DNA of 64,000 nucleotides from Pyropia haitanensis (Eukaryota; Rhodophyta; Bangiophyceae; Bangiales; Bangiaceae), in contig SDUX01000008.1 of assembly GCA_008729055.1 (NCBI GenBank), forward strand, positions 2,852,001-2,916,000. The letters are read 5' to 3'. Of this stretch, positions 54,761-64,000 are shown piece by piece (position 1 is the first letter of the stretch; every line of letters begins with the position of its first letter). Below the pieces are notes generated by a model that did no database searches, was not told the DNA's origin, and saw only the letters and a program-made list of their open reading frames with translations. A program made the translations under genes and the position numbers.

Positions 54761-55975
54761 CTAACACGGTGAGTCCTCCTCCAGCGACGGCCACGGGGAC
54801 GACACCCACGCGGCAGCCGCCCGGGTAGCCACCGACACGGCCGACCCCCACGACCACCCGTCCGCGTCGGGAGACAAGGGCACGGCGGCGCCGTCCACCC
54901 GCTCCCCCCGTGCCTCCTCGGCAGCTGCAACGGTCAGACGGGCGCGCGCCTCCCGCACGGCGGCGGTGACGGGGATCGTCGCGTCTTCGGGGGCGGCCGC
55001 CTCGGCCAGCTTGAGCGCCAGTGCCCGGGCGTCCTCGGCTGCCCGCCACGTCTTGGACCGGCCGGTGGGGGAGGGCGGCCGCGCTTCGCTATCCGCGTCG
55101 TGTGCCGCCGCAACGGGCCGCGCACTGGATGTCCACGCAGCCATCGCGCGAGCCACGATGCTGCCCGCCGCGCTGGATGAGGCGCCCGCCAGCTGCTCAT
55201 TCAGCGCTGCCGCCAACTGCCGCAGCTGCATGCCCTCTTTGCCAGCGTGGACAACCGTGAGCAGACGGCCTCCGAGACGAGACCCATCCAGCCGTACCGC
55301 TTTTGTGACCGCTGAGGGAGAGACATAGAGCAGCCGTGCTAGCCGGGTGCCGTCGGCCAACGGGAGCGTCCGCGAGTACACCACCGGCCCGAGCGAAGCA
55401 AAAAGGTCCACTAGTGCCGGCTCCGATACGGACAAAGGCGCACCAGCGATGAGGATAGCATGCACGGACGTGCGGGGCCGCCGCGTTGGCGTTGGCGGCG
55501 CCGACGGGTTGCTCTCTGCAAGCGACGCGGACGAGCAGGTGGAGAAGCTCAGTGATGAAGAAGAGCTGGATGAGCAACGGGTGACGGTAGGGGGGTAGTC
55601 CATGCCGCCGACGTCGGGGCGGGGCGTCGGCTTGCACACTTGGATCTCGTCGTCCTCCGCGAGCGACAAGGTCACAAGGTCGTCGGGCGGCGGCGGCGGT
55701 GCCGGCGTGTCGTCCAACACAAAGGGAGAGGACGGCGGCAGTACCCTAGAACGACGTCGCGGCGACGGCAGCGGCTCGGACGGTGGCGCGACGCGGCATG
55801 AATCGGAAAAGAACGACGCGAGGGACTCGGCCCCTCCGCTCGCTCGTCGCGGCGCCATCCCCGCGGGCAGCGGCAGCGTTGGCATGGCGGGCGTGATGGG
55901 AGAAGAGGGGATGACCAGACGCCCGAGGTGATCGTCGTACCGGGGGCCAGACAACGCCAGCGCCGGCATGGCCAT
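54761..55975 (-). CDS. RRM-like RNA-binding protein with Ser-rich linker
   Basis: This is a 404-residue protein with one central RNA-recognition-motif-like fold. The module runs from HAILIAGAPLSVSEPALVDL (strand 1 and helix 1, at the place of RNP2) through LFASLGPVVYSRTLPL and RLARLLYVSPSAVTKAVRLDG to GGRLLTVVHAG. The RNP1 position reads RLLYVSP, lacking the usual pair of aromatic residues, so RNA binding is uncertain; the fold could also serve protein contact. Before it are Pro/Asp-rich segments and a run of Ser (SSSSSSSSLSF). After it lies an Ala-rich helical C-terminal half with a SPTGRSKTWR stretch. The start is the first in-frame ATG at 55975, followed by a second Met two codons later. 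No targeting signal was seen, so it is nuclear or cytosolic. The specific family was not identified. Confidence 0.6.
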   Translation of the reverse strand: MAMPALALSGPRYDDHLGRLVIPSSPITPAMPTLPLPAGMAPRRASGGAESLASFFSDSCRVAPPSEPLPSPRRRSRVLPPSSPFVLDDTPAPPPPPDDLVTLSLAEDDEIQVCKPTPRPDVGGMDYPPTVTRCSSSSSSSLSFSTCSSASLAESNPSAPPTPTRRPRTSVHAILIAGAPLSVSEPALVDLFASLGPVVYSRTLPLADGTRLARLLYVSPSAVTKAVRLDGSRLGGRLLTVVHAGKEGMQLRQLAAALNEQLAGASSSAAGSIVARAMAAWTSSARPVAAAHDADSEARPPSPTGRSKTWRAAEDARALALKLAEAAAPEDATIPVTAAVREARARLTVAAAEEARGERVDGAAVPLSPDADGWSWGSAVSVATRAAAAWVSSPWPSLEEDSPC

Positions 55976-58468
55976 GGCAAAACAAGGCGGGACCCCGGCA
56001 AGCACGCGCGCGGCACACCCGCGTGACGCACAACGTCGGCGGTCTATTTCGGCGCCCAAACGAGTCCGCTGCGTGGGCGCAGGATGCAGTCAAGTAGGAA
56101 GCCAACGTAGCGGCCGGGCACCTGACCGGTGCTGCCCGAGGCTCCGCAAAGACGCGCTTGCGCGAGGTCAACCTTGGCAGGAGAGTCCGTTCCCGACGTT
56201 CGTCTGTCACAAACACTGCGTGGGGTGGTGCTGCCGCAGAGCTTCCCAGCCGTTCGCACAGGCCGGCGGCGGGGGAGACGAGCGCGGGAGAGCGGAGGAG
56301 GCGCTTGGAACCCGACGTGCCCAGGGGCAACGGTGACTGCAGACGAGGAGCCCTTCAGGTGACAGACATACGAAACTCAAGCCTACTGGCGGACTGACGG
56401 CGGCCGGACGGCGCAGCGCGCCCCACATCCCCTTCAAGCGAGCGCCTTATACGTTGCAAGCGACTGCACTATGGCCGTCCTCGGCTAGGTGTGGGTGCGA
56501 GGCCCCATGATCCACTAGAACAAGCCGTGGAGGCCGAGGTGTCACCCTCTCGCGCATGCGAAACGGCGCGCTGAGGGGTGGAGCGTGAGGGTCGCGGTAG
56601 CCCATCTCTCCCCACGCTGGCGCAGATAGCTCTGCAGAAAGCCACCCACGCGCCCGGCGACTCTCCGCAAGACCCAACCCGGCCTAGCCTGAAGCATACG
56701 CCGCGGCACCTGTCGCATACTCGACAGGGCGCGTCGTGTCAAGGCACTATCACGGCCCGGCGCTCGCGCAAAGTGTCTACGTGAGCAGCCCCCAAGCGAG
56801 GGCCGCACATTGGTGAGCACAACCCCCTCTCCCGGCGTGTCTCTCATCATGGCGACGACCGCCCGATCTCAGTGACAATCCGGCACGTGGCGGGGCTGGC
56901 GCGTGGCGGGGCTGGCGTCGACGACGGTAGAGCCAGCCTTGCTGAATTCAGCTAGCCTGAGCGGCGGGTGAAGGCGTGCCGACGCTGTAGTGGAGGAGTG
57001 GCTTGCGCAGCAACCGCCGCCCGCCGCCGCCTGTCCAGTCATGGCAAATAAAACGCCCCGCCATGGATGGTGGGGAGGCGTCGGTGACCCATCCCCGCCC
57101 GAATCGGCACGCAATGACCCAATGGGAAGAGCGGAGCGGATGGTGGCCGGCTGAGCGCATGCCAACTGAGGGGCGGACCGGGGAAATCGTGACATCGTCT
57201 CGAAATTCGAGAGGCACCGCGGGCTTTTGGGTCGGCAGGTAGTCGCGCTGCGTGGAGCGGCCGGGACGCTGGGACAGCATACTCTGGCTCGCGACGGTCC
57301 GTGGCTTGTCATAAAGTTCAAACACACACGTGGGTGAGGGGCATTTGTCGCCGCGCGGCTACGCCGGCGACGACGGCCGGGCCGTCTCCGCATGCCCGCG
57401 CCGGGCGCACTGACAATGAACCAGTTCGACAGGTGAAGCACGATACGTGAAGGGCACAGCTGGACAGGACGCGATGACGTGAGCAGCGTAGCGGGTGGAC
57501 GACGGGTGTGTACGCCAATTGTGGTGGCGCTGGACCAGAGCCCGCCCCCCTCACACCGTCGAGAGCCAGACCACCTGTCGCGAGCCAGAGGGGCCAGTTG
57601 AGTGGTCCGCGCACGACCTGTCCTCCGGCTGCTCCAACCAATGACGCTGGAGCGTTGTTGCGACCCACTCGGTGTAGCCGAGCCCGCCTAGCGTCGACCC
57701 GTGCTCACCACTGACTGGTCGGCTTGCCGGCGGGCTTGCCCGGCATCCAATGCGGATTGTGTAGGTCGACTGTGTACAGCAGAGCTCGTGCGAGGCAGCT
57801 CCGAGCACAGACCAGGCGAATCTGAGTCATCAGGGGTCCCTTTGGCGGGGGTGGAGGCGTGCCTATCGTGGCGGACCAGCGGGTCCTTTTCCGTGTGGGC
57901 CGCACCGGATTCATCCGCCGCGGCGCACACAGCCACGGGCCTAAGAATTATACGACTTGGAATGGTACAATCATGTAACTACTATGAAGAATGGGGGGTT
58001 GCCATGATAATTTGTTCGTATCTCGCACAACTAACAATCGTCAGCCGAGATGTCTTCTCTCTGTCGGTCGAGCGGGATGAGCCACTGCCCGCTTTCGTGC
58101 GGGTGCTTTGCAGGCTCTGGACGGGTCTGACAGCGTTGCGTGATCCGCTTCCCGCGCCTTGGCCGGGACACGGGCGCGCCGGCGCGCTCTCTGTCCACCG
58201 ACGCATCGTCTGACGTCTGTCATCTTGAAGCGCACTGGCTTTATCCTGAAGCACACTGGTGCCTCCTTTCTGTTGCTCTTGTTTGCGTTCCTGGTTGCTA
58301 CCCCTTCCGTTACTGCCTCTTTTGATTGCTGCGGCGGGCATTGCGTCCCGTTGCCAGTGCTCGCGTAGGTGTCGTAGCGGTGCGGTCTGACGATTGGGCC
58401 GGCCCGACACCTCACTCGCGCCGCCGCCTTCGCCCTTGCCACCGCTCCCGCTCCGCGGCCGCGCCGCC
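55976..58468. other. Divergent intergenic region, 2.5 kb
   Basis: No gene recognised between the RRM (minus) and ABC (plus) starts. Composition is moderate, with an AT-richer patch at about 57945-58030. CCAATGGG occurs at 57119-57126 and an inverted CCAAT (GATTGGGC) at 58392-58399, about 70 bases before the ABC start. A short direct repeat TGAAGCRCACTGG lies at about 58226 and 58247. Confidence 0.5.
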
Positions 58469-61421
58469 ATGGGGAGGGCGCTGGCGTTTGCGGGCGCCCC
58501 CGTCGTTGCGGGTGGTCCCGCCGTGGGCGGCCGCCGCGCGACAGCGCGGGCCGGGCCCGCCACGCAGCTGCGGCGGGCGTCGCCGGCCAGCCTGCGGCCG
58601 CGGTCTGGGGTGCCGGTGCCGCGGCGTACACCGGCGGCGCCACGCGGGGCGTGGCGGCCCGCGGTGGTTCCGCGGGCGTCTGTCGCGGCTGGGGGCAACG
58701 GCACGGTCGGGGTGCCCCGCCCGCCTGCCGGCGGCGACGCGGGTGCCCCCCCCGCGGGCGCCCCCCCCGTGCGCCTGCTGGCGCTGCTGCGGCAGGTGTG
58801 GCGGCTGGCGCGGCCTTTTTGGGCAGGCTCGGAGCGGCGGGTGGCGTGGATGTGGTCTGCCATTACGGTGTTCCTCGCGTTTGCCACCACCGCGTACGCG
58901 GTGCTGCTGTCGTTTACGCAGCGCATGTTTTGGAATGCGCTCAGCAGCCGGGACGCGGTCAAGTTTGCCAAGCTCCTCAAGTTCTAGTGCGTTGAAGCGC
59001 GGGCCGCAAAGCAGCGAGCAGAGGGGAGCCGCGCTGGTGTGCGGGTGCTTTGCCTCGTTGGCGGTGAGTGTCGTAGACGCTGACCCGCGTTTCTTTTTCT
59101 TTGCCGTTGATTGCGTTGCTCGCTTGGTGCCTGCTGCATTGGTGGCTTTCCCCATCCCCCCGTGCTTGTCCCTGCAGCGCGGCGGCGGTCATCATTGGCC
59201 CCATTGTCATTGTCACGTACGAGTGGGCCAAGGCGCGCATGGCGCTGCTGTGGCGGCGCTTCCTCACCAAACGCGCCCTCAACGCCTACACGCGGTCGCT
59301 GGCGTATTACAACCTGGAGCGCGAGGGCGTGGTCACCAACGTGGACCAGCGTATCGCAGAGGACATCCGCACGTTTACTGATCGCGCGGTGAACCTGCTG
59401 TGCATTGTTGTGGTGTCGGCGTTTGACCTCGTCACGTTTAGTATCATCCTCTGCCGCATTTACCCACCGCTGTACGTGGCGCTGCTGGCCTACGCGACGA
59501 TAGGCACGTCTGTGACGCTCGTCTTGGGTTCCCGCCTGGTGCGCCTCCGTGAGGGGCAGCTCACGGCCGAGGCGGACGCCCGTTTTTCGCTGCTGCGGCT
59601 CAAGGACAATGTGGAGTCGGTCGCGTTTTACGGGGGGGAAGCGACCGAGCGGCAGGAGCTGATGCGCCGGTTCGGCAGCGTTTTTGCCAACGCGGCGCGT
59701 CTGGTGTCGTGGGAGCGGAACGTCGCTTACGTGACGCGGGGCTAGTACGTTGACCGCGGAGAATGGGGGGGGGGGGGGGGTGGAGGGGTGGGCTCGGTGA
59801 ACGGCTGGTTGTGGGGAACGGGGGGATCGGTCAGCTACGATGAGTGCGGGGAGGGGTACTGGGAGTCGAGGCAGTGCGGCGTGCGGCCTTTGTCGCTTTG
59901 ACACGGAGGAGGGTGCCTGGTGCTGTGCCTTAACCTACGGGGGGGTGTGGGTGAAGCCGAGGACTAGCGCGGTGTAGCGGTGACGCTGGGTGCGTGTAGA
60001 TGTTGGCCGAGGCCTCCTTTGAGGCTCTGAGTCTGGACTCGTGTGGGGCTGTGACGATGGGGAGGGGAAGCGGAACTGACGTGGTGTGTGCCCGTGGGCT
60101 TGCTTTTTTGCTCGTTTGTTTTGTGTGCTTGGTTATGCTCCACAGCAAGTACGTCGTTCAAATTCTTCCTTCGATGGTGGTGGCGCCCGTCTTCTTCAAG
60201 GGTAACATGGAGATGGGTGCGATTTCCCAGACCTAGTACGTTTTCGTTGGGCGCATGCTGCTGCGGGAAGAGGTGACGGTGGAGTCACGACGCATCTTTT
60301 GAGTGTATACTTGAACGTGGGGTCGTGACGTCGGTGGATGGGTGGGTACAACTCAGGCGACACTGGGGGCGCAAGCTAATGGCGGTGGACGTGTTTTGGT
60401 TGTTGCGTGGTTTTCTGCTGGTGTCGTCGTATGTTTTGCTTTCCCCACCTCTCTTTCGGCATGGTTGCTGCTTGGTAGCTTTGCATTCAATCACGTGCTG
60501 GCCGACTTGTCCATTGTGGTTGCCGAGCTGTCGTCGCTGGCCGAGTTTGCGGCCGGCGCGCGCCGTTTGGGCGTGCTCACGGACGCACTGGATCGCGAGG
60601 GCCACTACTCTGACGACGGGGTGCCCGAATTGGCGCCGGCCGCCACCAAGGAGGAGCCCATTGACGTGGACGCGGCGGCGGCTCCCAACATCATTGAGCA
60701 GCGCTTCTTGAGCGCCGCCGCAGACCCCGTGATCCGCTTGTCAAACGTGAGCATCACCACCCCGGGGGCGCGGCCGCGGCCGCTGGTGCGCTCTGTGTCT
60801 CTGCCCGTCCGGACGGGCAGCCGGCTGCTGATTATGGGGGACTCTGGGGTGGGCAAGTCCTCCCTCTTGCGCACCATTGCCGGGCTGTGGACAGCTGGGT
60901 CGGGCACCATAGAGCGGCCTGCCGGGTCGGAGGTACTCTTCCTCCCGCAACGCCCGTACATGACGCTCGGGTCGCTGCGGGAGAACGCGGCCTACCCCGC
61001 CACGCCCGCGTCCGAGGCCAATCCCGGCGGCGTGACGGATGAGGCCATCCTCGCGGCGCTCGCGGCGGTCAACCTAGGCTCCCTGACCGAGCGCGCCGGC
61101 GGCCTGGGCGCCAGCGGCGAGCGGCTGGCGGGCGTCCTGTCGCTGGGCGAGCAGCAGCGCCTGGCGTTTGCGCGGGTGGTCCTGTCGGGCCGCCGCGTCG
61201 TGTGCCTGGACGAGAGCACCTCCGCCCTGGACGTGGAGAACGAGACGCGGATGTACGAGCTGCTTGTCGCGGCGGGCGTCACGGTGGTCAGCGTCGGCAA
61301 CCGGCCGACGCTGTTCCGCCACCACGACACGGTGCTGCGGCTGGATGGGGAGGGTTCGTGGACCGTGGAGGAGGCGAGTGTCGCTGCGAGGCGACTGGCC
61401 AACCTGACGGGCCTTGCATGA
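58469..61421 (+). CDS. ABCD-type half ABC transporter, probable plastid form
   Basis: This is a half-transporter of subfamily D, with the ABC_membrane_2/SbmA-like membrane domain followed by a nucleotide-binding domain. Four exons (58469-58986, 59178-59744, 60146-60235, 60479-61421) give 705 residues; three GT-AG introns of 191, 401 and 243 bases. The first 100 residues are Arg/Ala/Pro-rich, as in a plastid transit peptide. Membrane segments include ITVFLAFATTAYAVLLSF, AAAVIIGPIVIVTYEW, LLCIVVVSAFDLVTF and LYVALLAYATIGTSV. The spliced exon 3 restores YVVQILPSMVVAPVFFKGN, typical of subfamily D. The ATPase has Walker A GDSGVGKSS (Lys near 518), LFLPQRPYMTLGSLRENAAYP, signature LSLGEQQRLAFAR and Walker B VVCLDESTSALD. 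It must dimerise to work. Plant plastid and bacterial BacA-type relatives are plausible; the substrate is unknown. Confidence 0.92.
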
Positions 61422-63814
61422 TGCGGCGGCTGTCTCGGTTGCGATGCCTCTAATCCCCGAGATGCAGCTATGTAGCGCAGCCAGGAATGAGGTGGCGCCT
61501 CGTCTGTGTTTCTGTTCCTTCTTTGTGTACTCTTTTAGTCTTTTCTTCACACCGTTTACTTGTGTTCACATGCCTTGCCTTGCCCACGCTTCCTCGTCCA
61601 TCGCTCCCTGTTTCATGCCGTCACGCTTCTCTCCCATGAGACAGACTTTCAGCTGGCCCCATGGCCGAGACATGGGGCGTCGTCAGCGATCGACTGGGGA
61701 GGATGTGGTGAGCTGGGTTCGAGGCAGGTGTTCCGCACCTCCCCCCCCCTGCCGCGCCCCGGAACCCCCCCCGCTCGCCGCCCCCCGCCCCGGTCCTGCC
61801 CCATCTCGCCTCTTTCCCGTCCGCGCTGCTCCGGCCTTACGAGATGAGCTCAGGTCGCGGGGTGGTGCGAGCTTTCGCACTCGTCGTGGCGGCGTGTACT
61901 GGTGCGTGGGTGCAGCCGGTCGCGACCGCGCGACCCAGCGCCTGCTGTGGTACCAAAACGGGCGCGTCAGACGGCGTGGACAGCGCGCCGGCGGACGCTG
62001 TCCGTGTGGTCGACGCGGCGCACGTCGGCCACCAGGGGCTGCCAAGGCTGGACCGAGACGCGGCGCGTGGCGCCCGTCAGGGGGGGTTCGACACGACTGT
62101 GGCGATACCGCGGCGGGGGGCGTCGCTTCTCGGGTGGTTGAGTCCCCACCCATCCCGGGAACAGCCGTCCACACCTTGAGGGGGTGCTGTGCCCGTGGGT
62201 GCCGTAGCCGCCCACCTCTGGGGGCGGTCCCGCATCGTCCGCCGCCCCCTTCCTGTCCCTGTCCGTGCGACCGCCACGGCGGCGGCAAGAGGGTGACCAT
62301 CCCGCTCGACCTGCGGCACGGCGGGGGCCACGCCGGCCCCCAACGCGGACGGTCGCCCGCCTGGCGCCGCGGCCGCCCGCCCCGCCCATCCGCGTGTCGG
62401 CGACGGTGCGCTGGCGCCCACCGGCGGGACCTTCCGCCCTCGCTTCCTACCAGCGGCCACTGCACGGCGCCGCAGCGGGGCGGCCGAGGAAGGCGCGGCC
62501 GGGTGCGCGGCGGCAACCCGCGGTGGCGGTGCGCCGGACAACATCGCACACTCCTCCCACCGGCGGTGCGTGCCGTGCGCCGCGATGCTCCACTCGACAA
62601 CCCAGGCGAGTGGCGATGAGACGGCCGCCCTGCTCGCCTCCCGGCGGGGTCCAAACGTGTGCGCACCGCGTGCTGCACTGGGACGCGGGGGCGGCCCGTC
62701 CGCCCAATCCACCGGGGATGACCAGTGACGCTGCGGGCCCCGCCGCGGCGGGCTGGACGACCAGCGGCACCCCAGCGTAGAGCGGCTTTGAACACCCTCC
62801 ACGTTGCGTGTGATGAAAACCTGCGGCGATGGAGGCGGCGGCGGCGGCGGCAGCGGCGCAAACCTTCCGGGCGTTCCCGTCGGCGGCCGCCTCGGCCGGC
62901 CGCCGCGACCATGACTTTTCGATCGACCGCGTCGCGCAGCGGACCGAGGGCGCGGCCCCCCTACGTCATGACACCGCAATACGGGCGACGACCACCTCTC
63001 TGGCCGCGCGCGCCTAGGCTCAGTGTGAGAGGTCCCTGCCACCGCCAGCGCCGCGACGGCGGCGGCGGCGGCTGCAGCGGCCCTTCCTGTCGCCCCCCCC
63101 CCTCACCCCCTTCCCCTCACACCGCCCCCCCCCCCCCGCCGTGCGTGTGCGCACGCGCGCGGCGGCCGCCACGCCCACGTGGCCACGGGTGGTGGGGGGT
63201 GAGGGGTGGGGACCACCATGGGGCGCCTCCCCGCTGGGAGTCCCCACGTCGGCAGTCGCCGCCACGCCTGCCGCCGCGTCGGGCGGGCGGGGACGCGACG
63301 CGGCGGGGGATGGTGGTCTGGCTCGGGGAGACGCTACGCTTCCCTCCTCGCCCCGGTCTGCCGCCCCTCGGTGCTCTCTTTTTTCTCTTGCCCCTGTTGT
63401 TTGGCACCTTTTGTTTTTGGTCCGTTTCAAGTTTGGGGGAAGGATACCAGGGCAGCGGGCCGTGCGGCCGACGTACCTCAGCGTGTGCGTGCCCTGTCGG
63501 CGTTTCCGCCCGCTCGGCGTCTCCCGCTGGTCGCAGCGGCGGCGGCGCCGCCCGGTCGGACGGCGTGGCCCGGCTGCGGTTGCGGCACCCCGGGTCTGGC
63601 CTACCGGGCAACACGCAGCGGCCGACCCCGCGGGGCGCAGCGCCTTCAAAAGGGCGCTCCCAATGCAGAGGGCGGCGCGGGGGCTGGGGTGCCCAACGCC
63701 GCAGCCGCGCGCACGCTGCCAATCCGTACTCTTCGCGCCTCCCTTGAAAGGTGTTGCCAGCCCCCTCCTTCCCTGCCGCTCGTACCAGCCAGTCTTCTCC
63801 CCGCTGCGCCCATC
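61422..63814. other. Intergenic region, 2.4 kb
   Basis: GC-rich region with overlapping open frames on both strands; none has a domain. A possible short secreted ORF is listed separately. C tracts lie at 63088-63098 and 63124-63138. GCCAATCC at 63718-63725 is a CCAAT-box candidate 90 bases before the next gene. Confidence 0.45.
61844..62179 (+). CDS. Doubtful small secreted-protein ORF
   Basis: This ATG-initiated frame of 111 codons begins with a signal-peptide-like stretch (VVRAFALVVAACTGAWVQP) after a short basic start. The remaining sequence has two adjacent Cys and no recognisable motif. It may be a first exon or chance coding in GC-rich DNA. Confidence 0.2.
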   Translation: MSSGRGVVRAFALVVAACTGAWVQPVATARPSACCGTKTGASDGVDSAPADAVRVVDAAHVGHQGLPRLDRDAARGARQGGFDTTVAIPRRGASLLGWLSPHPSREQPSTP

Positions 63815-64000
63815 ATGGCACGCTCCGTTGGGCGTCTGCTGGGTCTGTGCCTCGCCATGGTCACCGCACTGGCCGTCGCCACGGCCACTACCGCAAAGCG
63901 GTGCACCTACACGGACGCGTGCTCCAAGAAGGTCATTTCGGCCTTTCCCGGGGGCTTCCTGTTTGACTCTTGCCGCCGGGCCTATTCCGTGTCGGCGTCT
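63815..64000 (+). CDS. N-terminal part of a secreted Cys-containing protein (cut by window end)
   Basis: The ATG at 63815 opens a frame that runs off the window after 62 codons. The first 27 residues form a classical signal peptide: MARSVGRLLG, a Leu/Val/Ala-rich core (LCLAMVTALAVATA) and a small-residue cleavage site. The mature part starts near KRCTYTDACSKKV and continues to FPGGFLFDSCRRAY, with three Cys in the first 30 mature residues, suggesting a disulphide-rich extracellular protein. The family is not recognisable from this fragment. A CCAAT box lies about 90 bases upstream. The gene is incomplete because the sequence ends, not because of a stop. Confidence 0.6.
   Translation, partial: MARSVGRLLGLCLAMVTALAVATATTAKRCTYTDACSKKVISAFPGGFLFDSCRRAYSVSAS

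Noticed and set aside
61716..61725. GGTTCGAGGC resembling a tRNA T-loop or B-box
   Set aside because: No matching A-box, acceptor stem or anticodon arm could be built around it.

Overview
This is a nuclear window from a GC-rich photosynthetic eukaryote. The coding signals are eukaryotic: nine introns with GT-AG borders split recognisable genes, start codons lie in Kozak-like contexts, there are no operons or Shine-Dalgarno sites, and the proteins are rich in Ala, Gly, Pro and Arg with GC-saturated third positions. PGR5, a thylakoid-lumen type FKBP and proteins with plastid-transit-like N-termini point to an alga. The mix of few short introns, very high GC and high gene density resembles bangiophyte red algae (Porphyra/Pyropia type), but that placement is inference.

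Layout. Positions 1-11.2 kb hold no gene I can support. They contain a degenerate 53-54 bp GC-rich tandem repeat in two blocks (about 2.4-3.35 kb and 7.26-10.7 kb), two diverged copies of a 0.6 kb element (1.86-2.46 and 8.08-8.70 kb), and low-complexity GC repeats. A chymotrypsin-fold serine protease lies at 11.3-12.9 kb (minus). A 38-bp tandem repeat and a doubtful ORF follow. An AT-rich island with three hairpins (14.64-15.08 kb), 1.6 kb of non-coding lower-GC DNA and 5 kb of extreme G/C simple repeats (16.7-21.7 kb) complete the left third.

From 22 kb on the window is gene-dense, with mostly alternating strands: class I aminotransferase (-), bromodomain/Tudor/RS-rich nuclear protein (+), MFS-like transporter (+), C1D-like exosome cofactor (-), YEATS/GAS41 protein (+), Cof-type HAD phosphatase (-), GT14 glycosyltransferase (+), class I methyltransferase (-), mitochondrial pyrimidine-nucleotide carrier (+), FKBP isomerase (-), PGR5 (+), three-module CHRD protein (-), RRM protein (-), ABCD-type half ABC transporter (+), and the start of a secreted Cys-containing protein cut by the window end (+).

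No single pathway links these genes. Local themes are plastid function (FKBP and PGR5 share one divergent promoter region; the ABC protein, HAD protein and methyltransferase have plausible plastid or organelle leaders) and chromatin/RNA (bromodomain protein, YEATS, C1D, RRM). A recurring oddity is that several clearly conserved proteins change reading frame exactly at long G or C homopolymers, which points to homopolymer-length errors in the sequence or to real hypervariable tracts.
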